This document shows, in pieces, positions 1 to 9,639 of a stretch of 64,000 bases of DNA. The notes beneath the pieces are model-generated. The model saw only the letters and a program-made list of their open reading frames with translations. It did not search any database and had not been told where the DNA came from. Made by a program: the position numbers and the translations under genes. The first letter of the stretch is position 1. Each line of letters begins with the position of its first letter. Source of the stretch: Karstenula rhodostoma CBS 690.94 (lineage: Eukaryota > Ascomycota > Dothideomycetes > Pleosporales > Didymosphaeriaceae); assembly GCA_010093485.1 (NCBI GenBank), contig MU001503.1, forward strand, positions 1,075,132 through 1,139,131, read 5' to 3'.

Positions 1-693
1 GTCGACCACCACACCAGCCATCATCTGGACACAGCGATCAACTCTTGCTGGAAACGTAGGAGGGTAAACGTCAGTTGCAGGCGAATGCGAATCGTGTGGT
101 TTGAGTGTGACTACAGCTGGTTGGCCCGCGCGCCAGTTGATATACCATTGACCGGTCCAGCTACCAAATGCTCCCCGGTAGCCGCTCGAATCGGAATATT
201 CGTATATAGTGCGCGCATTGGACAGAATGAGGATTGTGATTAAGGTGGCACGATTGATCTCGACCGCGTGCGTGCCGTTTCCTCGAATTGTGTAAAAGTC
301 ATAGCTGCCATCTGCGCTGCTCAATTTGTAAGGATGCGCGTTCTTTGAGAATTGTCCAAGACCTGGCAGAACTCTGGAGTGGCCAAAACTAGCCACCACG
401 GCTTCCCAACTTTTTTTTGAGGAGATTAGGCTGTCCCCATGCACCGTCACCTGAGTGTCCTGTTCGTGAAACAATCCTAGGAGGGTAGCGCACGAGCTCG
501 CGTTTGATTGAGGTAGGGGCAGACGAGATATCAAGATGTTGTTGTGACCACAGAAACCGTCCTTCAAAGTTGCTTTGATGTCGTTGGTGACTTCCTTCTT
601 GGAGCGATGGGTTGTCAGGTGCAGTGTCACAGCAGCAGCAGCTAATATTGCCAGCGCAGGAAGTACATGAGCAGGGAAGTCATTTGTGGACAT
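1..693 (-). CDS. Membrane-anchored hypothetical protein, 3' end beyond window
   Basis: An open frame of 231 codons runs from an ATG at 693 off the left edge without a stop, so the C-terminus is missing. The N-terminus has one hydrophobic segment (about residues 8-22, rich in Ala and Leu) followed by a basic patch (THRSKK). This fits a signal anchor with most of the chain on one side of a membrane. No catalytic motif is visible. The remainder is mixed alpha/beta-like sequence with several Trp, Tyr and Gly residues. It lies 154 bp downstream of the HET gene on the same strand, but nothing shows a functional link. The family is not recognised. That it is a gene rests on the long open frame and its sensible composition. 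Confidence 0.6.
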   Translation of the reverse strand, partial: MSTNDFPAHVLPALAILAAAAVTLHLTTHRSKKEVTNDIKATLKDGFCGHNNILISRLPLPQSNASSCATLLGLFHEQDTQVTVHGDSLISSKKSWEAVVASFGHSRVLPGLGQFSKNAHPYKLSSADGSYDFYTIRGNGTHAVEINRATLITILILSNARTIYEYSDSSGYRGAFGSWTGQWYINWRAGQPAVVTLKPHDSHSPATDVYPPTFPARVDRCVQMMAGVVVD

Positions 694-847
694 GCTTCTT
701 GAACGGGTGTGTTGTCTGTTGGTGTTAAGCTAAGATTATCATGGTACATAAAGATGCGACAGCTGGTTTATAAGGAATCGCCTGTAACCCCCTGTACCTC
801 GTACTGCCCCGCGCTAGCCAGCCACAGTATACATACTGCACCTCGCC

Positions 848-2767
848 TCAACGGAGAAAGATCTTTTCCCATCTTAGCCCGTCCTCCCCGGCATCCTGAG
901 AAATTTCACCGTCCATGTATCCTTGAACATAACATTCTCCAACAACCTGGACATGATCTTTGTCCTCACCCAGTCTGACAATTAGAGGCAACGCGCATCC
1001 TTTCAATATACACACCCGATCACGAGCAAACAGAGTCCGAGGGCCAATGCCAATGTAGCCATTCACGGTTGTGAAGAGCCTCCGATGAAACATTGCCTGG
1101 CCGAAACTGTGCTCCCACCCGGGCCATCCTGGAAAATCCGCGCGCGACCCTTCGAGCTCGTGCCCACGGTCGCGATAAGTCTGATATGCCTCCTGCACGA
1201 GATCACGAAGCGAAAAGCCACCAAGCTCAATATGCCTCATTCCGTGCCATCGCTTCTCGATATTGGATGCGCCCTCCCGTGGCGCTGTGGGAATAGAGCC
1301 TGGACGCTCTTGCAACTCCCCGAGAAGCACGTCGCATTCATGACACGCTTTCGCAAAAAGCAGGCCAAAAGTCGCTTCAGCTTGTATCGGTTCTAGTGGA
1401 GCTTCTCTTCGGTGTGTATCCGCGACAACGGTACGATATAATGCCTCGAAGGCTTCAGCATGTGTCTTGAACGCCGTGGCTCGCGACTTGCTTTGTGCGC
1501 CTACTCGACGTTCAAAATCATGCTTGCACCAAGGATCAAACTGCACACCATCGACCGCGTCTACAAAGGCTCCTTCAGCCTCCAGAATACGTCTATCACC
1601 CAAAAGTCGCACTGAGGGCAAAGTATCGCCTGGTGCCTTCCAGTGCGGCCAGTCGGTGGCGTTATTGCTCCAAGAACATTTCAGCGGGTATGATGGCTTG
1701 GAAGGACCCCAATCTGGCAGCCATGTTGGAAAGGTCGATCTGCGCTTGTTGAGAGGAATTCCAGCATAGCACAGTATGGTTAGATCCTGCTCTTGCTGTA
1801 TATACGCCCAAGCGAACTCAGTGCACACTTTCTCCACAGAGACCGAATAATCCGGAGAGCACAACTGGACCGCTCTTCCTCCGATCAGTCCATATTTCGC
1901 GTAGAGCAAATCTTTTGGGTCTGAAGCTATGCTGTCTTTGGTCAAGAACAAACTTGGAAGGCACCCCAATCTGCGCCCTTGTTGAAGATAGAGGCGTATC
2001 CGAAGAGGACCCAACAACCGCTCAAGATCTCGACTGGTTATACCTATACTTCGGATGGTCGGCGAAGGAAACATGTGGAACCATAATCCAGTGAACAGCG
2101 TCCGAAGTTCAGCCAGTTGTGTTTCCGAAAGTACTCTGTCTCCGCACGACATCTCAATTTCTCGCGCGAGGACAGCTTCCTGAATAACCCAGGCCCTTTT
2201 CCACCAATTGCGGTGGAGCAGAGCGTGGAATGATTTCCAGTGATACGAGTACTCGGGCTCGCAAAGCTTCAGAAGCCATTCCAGGCGATCAGTCTCGCCC
2301 GGTCCGGCAGCCAACAGAGCAAGAAAATCCATGGCTAATTCGCTGTTGTCCGCATGGTGACCTAGCCACACTACTACCTTCTTTGCCCATGAATATATGC
2401 GCCCCATGAGCCCGACTTGTTTGCCACGTTCCACGTCGTCTTGTTGATTGATGCATATCGCATCGATCCAGAGTCGTCGTTCGTTCCTTTCGAAAAGGTA
2501 TTGAAGCGCGTTGCACAGGTTCCGCGTGATGGGTAAGGAATGCTCGTTTATCTCTATAGTGTTAGGCATGGATGGCCTCCGATTAATCGACTCCTCCTTT
2601 GCTACAGTCATCGGGTTCTTCCATGTGTACGAGAGCGCCGTGTACGTCACCAACTGCACGTCGTCCAGTGAGACAACCTCTAGTCGGCCCCGTAGTGGAT
2701 CGATCTGTGTGAGCGTTAGTATCCTAGTCTCTTTTGTGCTATTGAGCAGTGCGGGGTGTAGTGCCAT
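848..2767 (-). CDS. Heterokaryon incompatibility (HET) domain protein
   Basis: A single-exon protein of 639 residues from the ATG at 2767; an upstream in-frame GTG is not a credible fungal start. The HET domain (PF06985) lies near the N-terminus. It shows the usual blocks: TALSYTWKNP, then LCNALQYL, RRLWIDAICINQQD and a following block ending VVVWLG. HET-domain proteins trigger cell death when genetically different fungal cells fuse, and many act as general immune-like sensors or effectors. No NACHT, ankyrin or WD repeats follow, so this is the common short, stand-alone type with a long C-terminal region of unknown role. The frame is intact. The partner that triggers it cannot be inferred from the sequence. 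Confidence 0.93.
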   Translation of the reverse strand: MALHPALLNSTKETRILTLTQIDPLRGRLEVVSLDDVQLVTYTALSYTWKNPMTVAKEESINRRPSMPNTIEINEHSLPITRNLCNALQYLFERNERRLWIDAICINQQDDVERGKQVGLMGRIYSWAKKVVVWLGHHADNSELAMDFLALLAAGPGETDRLEWLLKLCEPEYSYHWKSFHALLHRNWWKRAWVIQEAVLAREIEMSCGDRVLSETQLAELRTLFTGLWFHMFPSPTIRSIGITSRDLERLLGPLRIRLYLQQGRRLGCLPSLFLTKDSIASDPKDLLYAKYGLIGGRAVQLCSPDYSVSVEKVCTEFAWAYIQQEQDLTILCYAGIPLNKRRSTFPTWLPDWGPSKPSYPLKCSWSNNATDWPHWKAPGDTLPSVRLLGDRRILEAEGAFVDAVDGVQFDPWCKHDFERRVGAQSKSRATAFKTHAEAFEALYRTVVADTHRREAPLEPIQAEATFGLLFAKACHECDVLLGELQERPGSIPTAPREGASNIEKRWHGMRHIELGGFSLRDLVQEAYQTYRDRGHELEGSRADFPGWPGWEHSFGQAMFHRRLFTTVNGYIGIGPRTLFARDRVCILKGCALPLIVRLGEDKDHVQVVGECYVQGYMDGEISQDAGEDGLRWEKIFLR

Positions 2768-3408
2768 CGTGGGAAAGTTTTTGGCTACTAACACAGACCG
2801 CTAGTACGTACTTGTATGTATAGCGTATGGTCCAAGAATATGGCTTATCGGATTCGCTTCTACGAGTCTTGTGTCCAATCACCATCTCTCTTGGAGGGGG
2901 CCAAGTGCTCAGCCTGTGACTGCCTGCGTTGTCGCGTAGTGAGGCTGACCAATAGATCATACACACCTGATATGATATCGCGCTAGAGCTAGGCTTGCTT
3001 TTGCTATTAGACCGCCTCGTGACAGTGTTGGTAGTTTAGTCATCGCCTAGTTTCTGTGCACGACCTTCTAGGCAACCGCGAATTCGAATCCTAGAGACCG
3101 CAGCGAGCAGTACACATGTCCCTTTGACTTTACCGCGTGCGTGAGTACGTTGAAGAACCCGTCAGACCTGTATACCATCGCAACCTTGGCATTGTATCGT
3201 GGACTGGGTTTACCCAAGGTACATTGAGCGTCTGACACACCTTCTTTTCCTTGTTTTAGGTGCTAAACCCAGACATTAGAAAAGCATGTCAGAAAATCTG
3301 CACTGTGAGTCTCTTTCTTGCTCATGAATTGTAGATGACATAAGAATAGATTGCCTGCCTCAGATCCTAGATGATAGCGTCTAGGCAGAATCGTAATCCG
3401 CCAAGCAC
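2768..3408. other. Intergenic, with a degenerate tRNA-like segment
   Basis: No coding frame is supported here. At about 3025-3105 there is a stretch with an A-box-like TAGTTTAG and a B-box-like AATTCGAATCC at tRNA-like spacing. It does not fold into a normal acceptor stem or T stem, so it is at most a tRNA relic or the head of a tRNA-derived repeat. Confidence 0.3.
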
Positions 3409-4605
3409 TTACGCGCGAGAAGTTCTTCCTCCTACACGTGCTTCCTCAGCTTGGTCAAACTGGCGAAATATCGTGTCAAACTGCCTTGTCCTCAGCACAG
3501 CATCCTCCAAGGTAGGCCACTCTCTGCCTTTCCTGACACACTTCTTCCCGGCTTCCACCCATTCCGCATATCTCTCGTACAACTCTGCAACACCTCTTGC
3601 TTTGACAGGCAAATCTTTCTGCCAATCAGCCCAATCCCATGCCAACTCTTTAACCTCGTCTGTAACGTGGTCATGCAACTGAATGACGATAGGGTCTTCC
3701 AAGAACAAAAACTTCTCGCCCATGGTGACCAGAAGCTCTCCCTTCTCCCCGTTGATGACCAATGTGAGCCCAGGCTGCCCTTTAAACGGAGTTCCATGAC
3801 GAAAAACATGCGTGAACAGTGCTCCGTCCACGACCCCACTTTCACCCTCTCTTGCCTTGAGCGTTCCTTGGATGGCGAGAAGATCCGGAATGTTCGTCCC
3901 GATCACCTTTTTTACTTCCCTTCCGTTTCCTATGATCTTGACCCCCGGACGCTGGATCTGCATTCTACTCTCAAACTCGTTGAACTCGCCAAGGACCTCA
4001 TGCACCCAATCAAGACTGTGCCCATTCTCAATGATGATGGGATTGCCGCCATGCTTCCGCTCTGCAAAGAACTCCATACTCTCTGGTAGTGCATCGCGCG
4101 GGAGCAGAGCACCGTACGAAGATACATGACTGCTGAGTACTTTTCCTATGACTCCCTCAGCGAGAAGAGCTTTGAGGCGCAGCGTGACAGGCGAGACACG
4201 TCCCTGTAGCCCGATAATGCTATCCTGTATGGGCCCGTCGCCTGCCAATTCGAGAACGCGGGACAAGTTCTCTGCTAAGGGCCACTCGACGAAGACGGCT
4301 TTCCCTGCCCGGATGCTGGGCTCTATGGTACGGAAATGAACGTCGACGCGCGTACAGCAGACAACCAGGTCAATATCAGGGTCCTGTGCTAGGGCGCTGG
4401 CATCGCCGTAGGCTTTGACTGAGGATGAGAGGTTGAAGGTTGTGCGTGCGGATTCGGCGGCAGAGATGCTGGAGTTGAGAAGGGCAGTAACTTCGTAGTG
4501 CTTACTACCGCAGGAAGAGAGGAGGTATGGGAGATGGGCAGAAGCGGCCCAGCTAGTTATGGCGGAGGCAGAGAGGCCGATGATAGCGGTGCGGATGCAA
4601 GGCAT
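3409..4605 (-). CDS. Gfo/Idh/MocA-family oxidoreductase (Gal80-like)
   Basis: A 398-residue, single-exon protein starting at the ATG at 4605. The N-terminal half is a Rossmann fold of the GFO_IDH_MocA family: TAIIGLSA near the start, then DIDLVVCCTRVDVH and the AGKAVFVEWPLA strand with the family's conserved position before the active site. The C-terminal half is the usual alpha/beta domain with an ENGHSLDWVHEVLG segment. The family contains NAD(P)-dependent sugar dehydrogenases and the galactose regulator Gal80, which it resembles in length and in the E-W-P motif. Whether it is an enzyme or a regulator cannot be told. It is divergent from the PrpF-family gene, sharing a 621-bp promoter. Confidence 0.85.
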   Translation of the reverse strand: MPCIRTAIIGLSASAITSWAASAHLPYLLSSCGSKHYEVTALLNSSISAAESARTTFNLSSSVKAYGDASALAQDPDIDLVVCCTRVDVHFRTIEPSIRAGKAVFVEWPLAENLSRVLELAGDGPIQDSIIGLQGRVSPVTLRLKALLAEGVIGKVLSSHVSSYGALLPRDALPESMEFFAERKHGGNPIIIENGHSLDWVHEVLGEFNEFESRMQIQRPGVKIIGNGREVKKVIGTNIPDLLAIQGTLKAREGESGVVDGALFTHVFRHGTPFKGQPGLTLVINGEKGELLVTMGEKFLFLEDPIVIQLHDHVTDEVKELAWDWADWQKDLPVKARGVAELYERYAEWVEAGKKCVRKGREWPTLEDAVLRTRQFDTIFRQFDQAEEARVGGRTSRA

Positions 4606-5226
4606 CGTGTAGTATAATTGTAGACCTACTGGAGTTACGAGGGACAGCCTTTATACTACTATAACTGAATCATCAAATGGTAAATGGATTGGAAATCAGA
4701 ATACAAGTCGAAAGTTGTTCCGCCGTGATGGCGGAAGTTTGCTCGTCACGTGATGATGTATAAACGACTAGTGAACGTAGGTGAGAGAGCTCGGGCTCAA
4801 CAGACGTCACTCAGCTAGTAGCATCACTTCAGATATTTCCCTATGTCAGAAGGTGGGGTTTAGAGGTCAGAATTGGCGATGGCAGTTTTAATTGGTTTTT
4901 GAAGCTCTGAAGCTCGGGGCCAACCAGATAGAAGGGAGCAACGACATCCCGAAAAAGCTTAGACAGGTCGAAAACTGTGCAGAAGATAGAGAGCGGGTCG
5001 GAGAGTAAGTGTTGAAGAAGATGATAGTTGAGAGACTGAGAATATTGAAGTGGCCAGTGTATCGTTGATGGATGGACCCGCCTAACACGTTTGATATGAT
5101 TGGTCAAATACACGTGATGCCTCTTTCAGGTAAAGCCCGTGATGTTGCACTCGCGTCGTTTATCCGACGAGCTTCATTCATTGTTCAAATATTCTTTCCC
5201 CATCGAAACATGAGAGGACTCAAAAT
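4606..5226. promoter_or_regulatory. Divergent promoter with two CACGTG boxes
   Basis: Head-to-head upstream region of the Gfo/Idh/MocA gene and the PrpF-family gene. CACGTG palindromes stand at 4747-4752 and 5111-5116; these are typical sites for bHLH factors in fungi. The short frames in between look non-coding. Confidence 0.5.
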
Positions 5227-6424
5227 ATGAGTTCCTTCAAAACTTGTGCTCGTCAGATGCACTGCGCAGCCTTGCTTCGAAGGCAAACGCGATCTTTTCA
5301 CGCGTTATCACGTCTTCGGAAGCAACAGTCCTTCCCAGCTGCATATTACCGCGGCGGCACATCACGCGCCGTCATCTTCAAAAAACAAGACCTACCCTCC
5401 GAAGAGAAATGGCCTTCTATATTCCGTGGTGTTATCAACTCCCCAGATCCCAATGGTCGGCAACTTGACGGCATGGGCGGCGGTGTTTCTTCCCTCTCTA
5501 AAGTTTGCGTCGTGGGCCCTTCAGTAAGAGACGACGCAGACGTCGACTATACGTTCGCTGCGATAGGTGTTAAAAATCCAGAAGTGGACTTCTCAAGTAA
5601 TTGCGGAAACATGAGCTCCGCCATTGGGCCTTTCGCTGTAAACGCTGGCCTACTGAGCAAGGAAGACGGGCCCTGCACGGTACGGATACATAACACCAAC
5701 ACCGGCAAGATTATCCATTCAAAGTTTATCGTGGAAGAAGGAGAAGCGAAGGTAACAGGATCGTTCGCAATTGATGGCGTCGCTGGGACGGGTGCAAAGA
5801 TCGAGCTTGCTTTTATCGATCCTGCAGGTTCTAAAACAGGGAAAACTCTACCCACAGGAAACGTTGTCGACATTTTTGACAATCTTCGGGTAACATGTAT
5901 CGACGTCGGCAATCCTTGTGTTTTTGTCCATGCTTCCAGCCTCGGTGTTGAAGGCGGTATCCTTGCAGATGCTATCGACGCACACCCAGACCTTCTGCAT
6001 CGACTGGACTCGATTCGCAAGCAGGCTGCTGTCGCTATGGGTATTTCCAAGTCATTGGACTTGGTTCCGGGCTCGATTCCCAAAATAGCCATGGTGGCTG
6101 CGCCATACACGCACGAAGTGAACTGGTGAGACGGTGGGAGAGACTGATTGCGATCTGCTAGTTAGAGCAATCAGTGTCGGGCAGCCACATCGCGCGGTGC
6201 CTATAACCGCAGCAATGGCGCTTGCCGTTGCGTCGCGATTAGAAGGATCTGTTGTCAAGCAAGTGACGAGTTCGAGGCCCATTGATGCTGACGGAGTAAC
6301 GATCGGTCATAACAGTGGAAAGCTCTTGGTTGGTGCAAATTTCGACGAGGCGGGCGATATTAAGGATGCTACTGTATTCCGCACCACAAGGCGAATCATG
6401 GAAGGCATTGTATACGTGGACTGA
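5227..6424 (+). CDS. PrpF/AcnD-accessory family isomerase, frame broken near 6121
   Basis: Two frames together make a full-length PrpF-family (DUF453, methylaconitate isomerase-like) protein of about 400 residues. The first, from the ATG at 5227, carries YYRGGTSRAVIF, LDGMGGGVSSLSKV and the NCGNMSSAIGPFA block with the family's catalytic Cys. It stops at 6127-6129. The second frame continues with DCDLLVRAISVGQPHRAVP and ends GHNSGKLLVGA...RRIMEGIVYVD. Removing one A from the AA pair at 6121-6122 joins them without loss. An intron would have to delete conserved residues. The Arg-rich, acid-free N-terminus suggests mitochondrial import. This is either a real one-base insertion (pseudogene) or a sequence error. 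PrpF proteins isomerise aconitate-like acids in the 2-methylcitrate route; the fungal role is less clear. Confidence 0.82.
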
Positions 6425-6675
6425 AAGAGGATATCCTTGTGAGTAGATACAATCAAACGGCATGCACCATACATCATCCTACTATCGTCAGAAACAATAT
6501 TCTCCAGCGCGGTGTCCAAACCAAATCCAAACCAACATCCCGTCGTCAGTGTAAACTAGCACACTCAACTAAGATCAGTTAATCTTCTCTCAAAGGGCAT
6601 TTTGAAAGCCAGCATTCAACCAGCCAAGTCGTCCGCTACGGGAGAATCGGACGCACTGCTATATTGAAGTTATAT

Positions 6676-6763
6676 GTAAAGAGTGTCTCCACCGAGTTCC
6701 TTTACTGTACTTTGCCGGGGCTTGCAAAAGCGCGCGAAGTATCACATTTGGTAAAGATTGTCT
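6676..6763 (+). repeat. Short dispersed repeat, family C, with 13-bp flanking repeats
   Basis: A 62-bp core (6689-6750) is bounded by GTAAAGAGTGTCT at 6676-6688 and GTAAAGATTGTCT at 6751-6763, one mismatch in 13. The segment 6694-6750 matches 21061-21117 at 46 of 57 positions. I read the flanking repeats as a target-site duplication. Confidence 0.6.
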
Positions 6764-6867
6764 GATAAGTTTAGATAAATTAATTGTTGTCAGTGCTAGA
6801 TTTAGCTTCAACTACTACTACGACTTATATTATTCAGATAACTCTAGATTAGTAAGTTTTTAGAGAA

Positions 6868-7005
6868 ATTAGTAAAGAACCTTAGCCGCTTTTTTGGTCC
6901 CCCTTTGTTCGTGCATAGGCAAAGCACAGCGCGCCTTTTTGTCCCCCCTACTTCATCGAGTCACCTTACCTCATAGTGAGTCTCTACAATATATTAGTAA
7001 AGAAC
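6868..7005 (+). repeat. Short retroposon-like repeat, family A, with 13-bp target duplication
   Basis: The perfect direct repeat ATTAGTAAAGAAC stands at 6868-6880 and 6993-7005. The 112 bp between them end in CTCTACAATAT. About 80 bp at this end are roughly 90% identical to the reverse complement of 35964-36046, which has its own flanking repeat. This copy extends about 30 bp further at the left end than the other copy. Confidence 0.72.
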
Positions 7006-7676
7006 AAAGAGAATGCAAAACTATATACCAGAAATATTCATATGTGTGCGCTACTGGCTGCCTAGTAATATTATCTACTTACAATTCGCAACACACCGCT
7101 CCTCTACAGAGCCGGCTCTTCGGGTTGACCAGCCCAACGGATTCCCCAATAATCGGAATAAAGCCGGTTTTCGTCCGGTTTTCGTCCTGGTCTCACGCTC
7201 GAAAACTACCGGTGTGCTACAACACTATATAACGCATAAGCGAAATACATACCAACGGGTCGGCTCGAAAAGCCAATGACGGTCGGTCGCGCATGACTGA
7301 CGGCATGGACCAATTCCATTCGATTTCACTAGGTCTTGAAGAGTGAGATTATGATTACTCCACATGTTAAACAAACAATAAGGACATGAAGTTGATGCTG
7401 ATTTGCAAAAGTAATCGAAAGACACGCGTATCAATACATGTCTCACGTCTGTGTGCGCTGCTCGTCGTTAAAATTCATGGGCAGGTGTGATATTCAACCG
7501 AGAGCAACCCTACTGCACATTCAGGTTCCACCACACTCGCGTGATTATAGAGCCTACACTTTGGCCAATGAGAAAGTGGATCGCTCATACAAAGGAATTC
7601 TACTCGGACGAAGAACGGTTTGGGTGCGCTCACTAGAGAGGACCCTGGATATAATGGTGGAAGAGAGATCGTACAT

Positions 7677-7684
7677 TATAAAAG
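7677..7684 (+). promoter_or_regulatory. TATA box of NmrA-like gene
   Basis: TATAAAAG lies 79-86 bp upstream of the ATG at 7763, a normal spacing for a fungal core promoter. Confidence 0.45.
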
Positions 7685-7762
7685 GCAACGAACCGTCGAA
7701 AAATATGTATCATCGAGATCCTCTTATTGTACCACTAAATCTATACCAAAGTCATTCCAACC

Positions 7763-8811
7763 ATGTCTCACGTTGTAGCTATCGCTGGTGGCTCTGGTGC
7801 ACTGGGTCGGGCTCTTGTTGACGCTCTGAAGAACAGCGCATATAAGCCCTTGATTCTCGCTCGCCAGGTAACAAAGGTTTGAAGGTCATACAGCTCTGAG
7901 ACTGACACTGAGAAGGTGAATCAAGCGTTGGAAAGCGACTTCGGCGTCCCCGTACTTCAAGCCGATTACTCCAGTCAAGATTCTCTCGTCCAGCTCCTCG
8001 AAAGCCACAACATCGACACCGTCATCTCTTGCATCACAAACTACGACGAACATCATTCCACTGAGCTCAACCTCATCGCAGCAGCAGAGCGAGCCAGTGT
8101 TACAAATCGCTACATACCCAGTATATGGTCTGGATTTGACTATACATCCGGGTAAGCCCTACACATGTCACTTTCACATAACACATTGTAATTCGAAAAT
8201 ATAGACAAGGGAAAGTCAGTCCATTCGCAGGATCACGGCTTACGCTCCTCGATGCCTTGAGCACAACGAAGCTTGAGTGGACAGCTATTTTCCCCGGCAT
8301 CTTCCTCGACTTCTACACACTGTCAATTCCTTCGTACACGAAGAGATCTGCGCTGGCTATTGATATCGACGGAAACGCCGCTGCAATCCCCGGCGATGGG
8401 AACTATCCGGTCTATTTCACGCATACCACTGACCTCGCGAAATACACAACCGCTCTGCTTGGACTCGACCACTGGCAGAAGAAGTACTATGCCTACGGCG
8501 ATAAGATGACCTGGAACGAGGCCGTGGCAGTTGCCGAGACTGCAAAAGGCGTCAAGTTCAGCGTGGCGTACGACTCGGTTGAGAAACTGAAACGTGGGGA
8601 GATAACTGAGCTTCCTGGTCACAAGGCGGTATACAAGCAGCTATTTGGCAGCGAGGACGCCAAGGCGAATTTCCAGAAGATGATGTCGGGGGTGGCCGTT
8701 TTCATGGCGGAAGGCCAGATGGTGTATGAGGGGCCTTTGCTCAATGAGATCTTCCCCAGCATCAAGCCGTTGAAGGTCAGGGATGCGATGACACCGAACA
8801 GTGTTGTTTAG
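7763..8811 (+). CDS. NmrA-like / isoflavone reductase-like NAD(P)-binding protein
   Basis: Three exons: 7763-7867, 7916-8151 and 8205-8811 (introns 48 and 53 bp), giving 315 residues. The second exon could also begin at 7913, adding one Lys. The N-terminus MSHVVAIAGGSGALGRAL is the glycine-rich NAD(P)-binding loop of atypical short-chain dehydrogenases, followed by DTVISCITNYDEHHS and a YIPSIWSGFDY segment typical of fungal NmrA-like proteins. These use NADPH to reduce aromatic or phenylpropanoid-like compounds or act as redox sensors; the substrate here is unknown. The splice joins restore GQGKVSPFAGSRLTLLDAL cleanly. A TATA box precedes it. The gene appears intact. Confidence 0.88.
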
Positions 8812-8989
8812 ATATATTATCAGGCAAGGATAGCTGGAAGGACAGCTTTGGTCGTACATGCTCCAGTAACACGAGGGTCAATAAACATCATCTTCGATAC
8901 CGAGTCATAACAACACACGAACGCAGTTTCCTCTCCATGATCCATGCCTTCACTGAGGATGTACCCTATGCCCGACGCTGAGCCTTCTA

Positions 8990-9234
8990 TCAAATTACAT
9001 CCACAAGTGAAATCGGCTTGCTCTTCCCATGATGTTTCTCGTCAACTGCATCCAAAGGTTTACATGTCGTGCTTCCAAAGAAGCTCATTTCGCCCTTCGG
9101 GCACTCTGTGCATGGTAAGGCTGTAAACCTCCGCATGTACATGCTGGCCTTGATCAGTTCTTACCGACAGGAGCCGCAAGCGTGCAAGCGGAGAAGAGGA
9201 ATGCTACGATAGTGGCGAGGTGTGCAAACTGCAT
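8990..9234 (-). CDS. Small secreted cysteine-containing protein (66 aa)
   Basis: Two exons on the minus strand: 9234-9165 and 9120-8990, with a 44-bp intron (GTAAGA...TTTACAG, branch-like CTGAT inside). Exon 1 encodes almost exactly a signal peptide, MQFAHLATIVAFLFSACTLA followed by APV, and ends in phase 1. Exon 2 encodes LPCTECPKGEMSFFGSTTC and then a hydrophilic tail ending DVI. The mature part is about 45 residues with three Cys. Too short for ordinary gene finders. It resembles the small secreted proteins that many plant-associated fungi make. The neighbour at 9640-9988 has the same layout: signal-peptide exon ending APV, then a phase-1 intron. Function unknown. Expression data would settle whether it is a gene. 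Confidence 0.55.
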
Positions 9235-9639
9235 GCTGGAGAAGCGGTATGTGGTGTTCGCGAAACTTGTGTACTGGGTGGTGGGTGTGAGACTGATTCG
9301 TGTCGCGCTGGCTGGCAGGGGGTTATATGTGCAGAGGTTGGAGATTGCGGGCGGCGATATAGAACGTCAATGGCTTTGTGGGGATGGTGGTGGATGACCA
9401 TCACTAGACAAAGAAGTGACGCTGTTGGTGGGGTCTAGAAGGTGCTTGCATTGAGTCATGATGACCGTTGGAGAGTTAAAGTGGAACTAATAGAAAGATG
9501 ATCGATTCGAGCTTGGCAACAATAGGGAAATTATACGGCGAGGACATGCTCGAGCAACACGAATGAGGTCATAGAAGAAGAGTCTAGAACATCCGGCGCT
9601 CTCTATTCGTGGCGTTCAAGCCTGTCCTTCGCGTGTTCA
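9235..9639. promoter_or_regulatory. Gap between the two small secreted protein genes
   Basis: It should contain the promoter of the 9234-8990 gene and the 3' end of the 9988-9640 gene. No other coding frame is convincing. Confidence 0.35.

Larger units (their letters stand above)
6425..7762. other. Gene-poor, AT-rich stretch with repeat remnants
   Basis: No gene is supported. The stretch holds two short dispersed repeats flanked by direct repeats (6676-6763 and 6868-7005), listed separately, and the promoter of the downstream NmrA-like gene. Confidence 0.6.

Noticed and set aside
6119..6162. A 44-bp intron in the PrpF-family gene
   Set aside because: Splicing there would remove the TGETVGETDCDLLV stretch, which lines up with the family. 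A one-base shift explains the data better.
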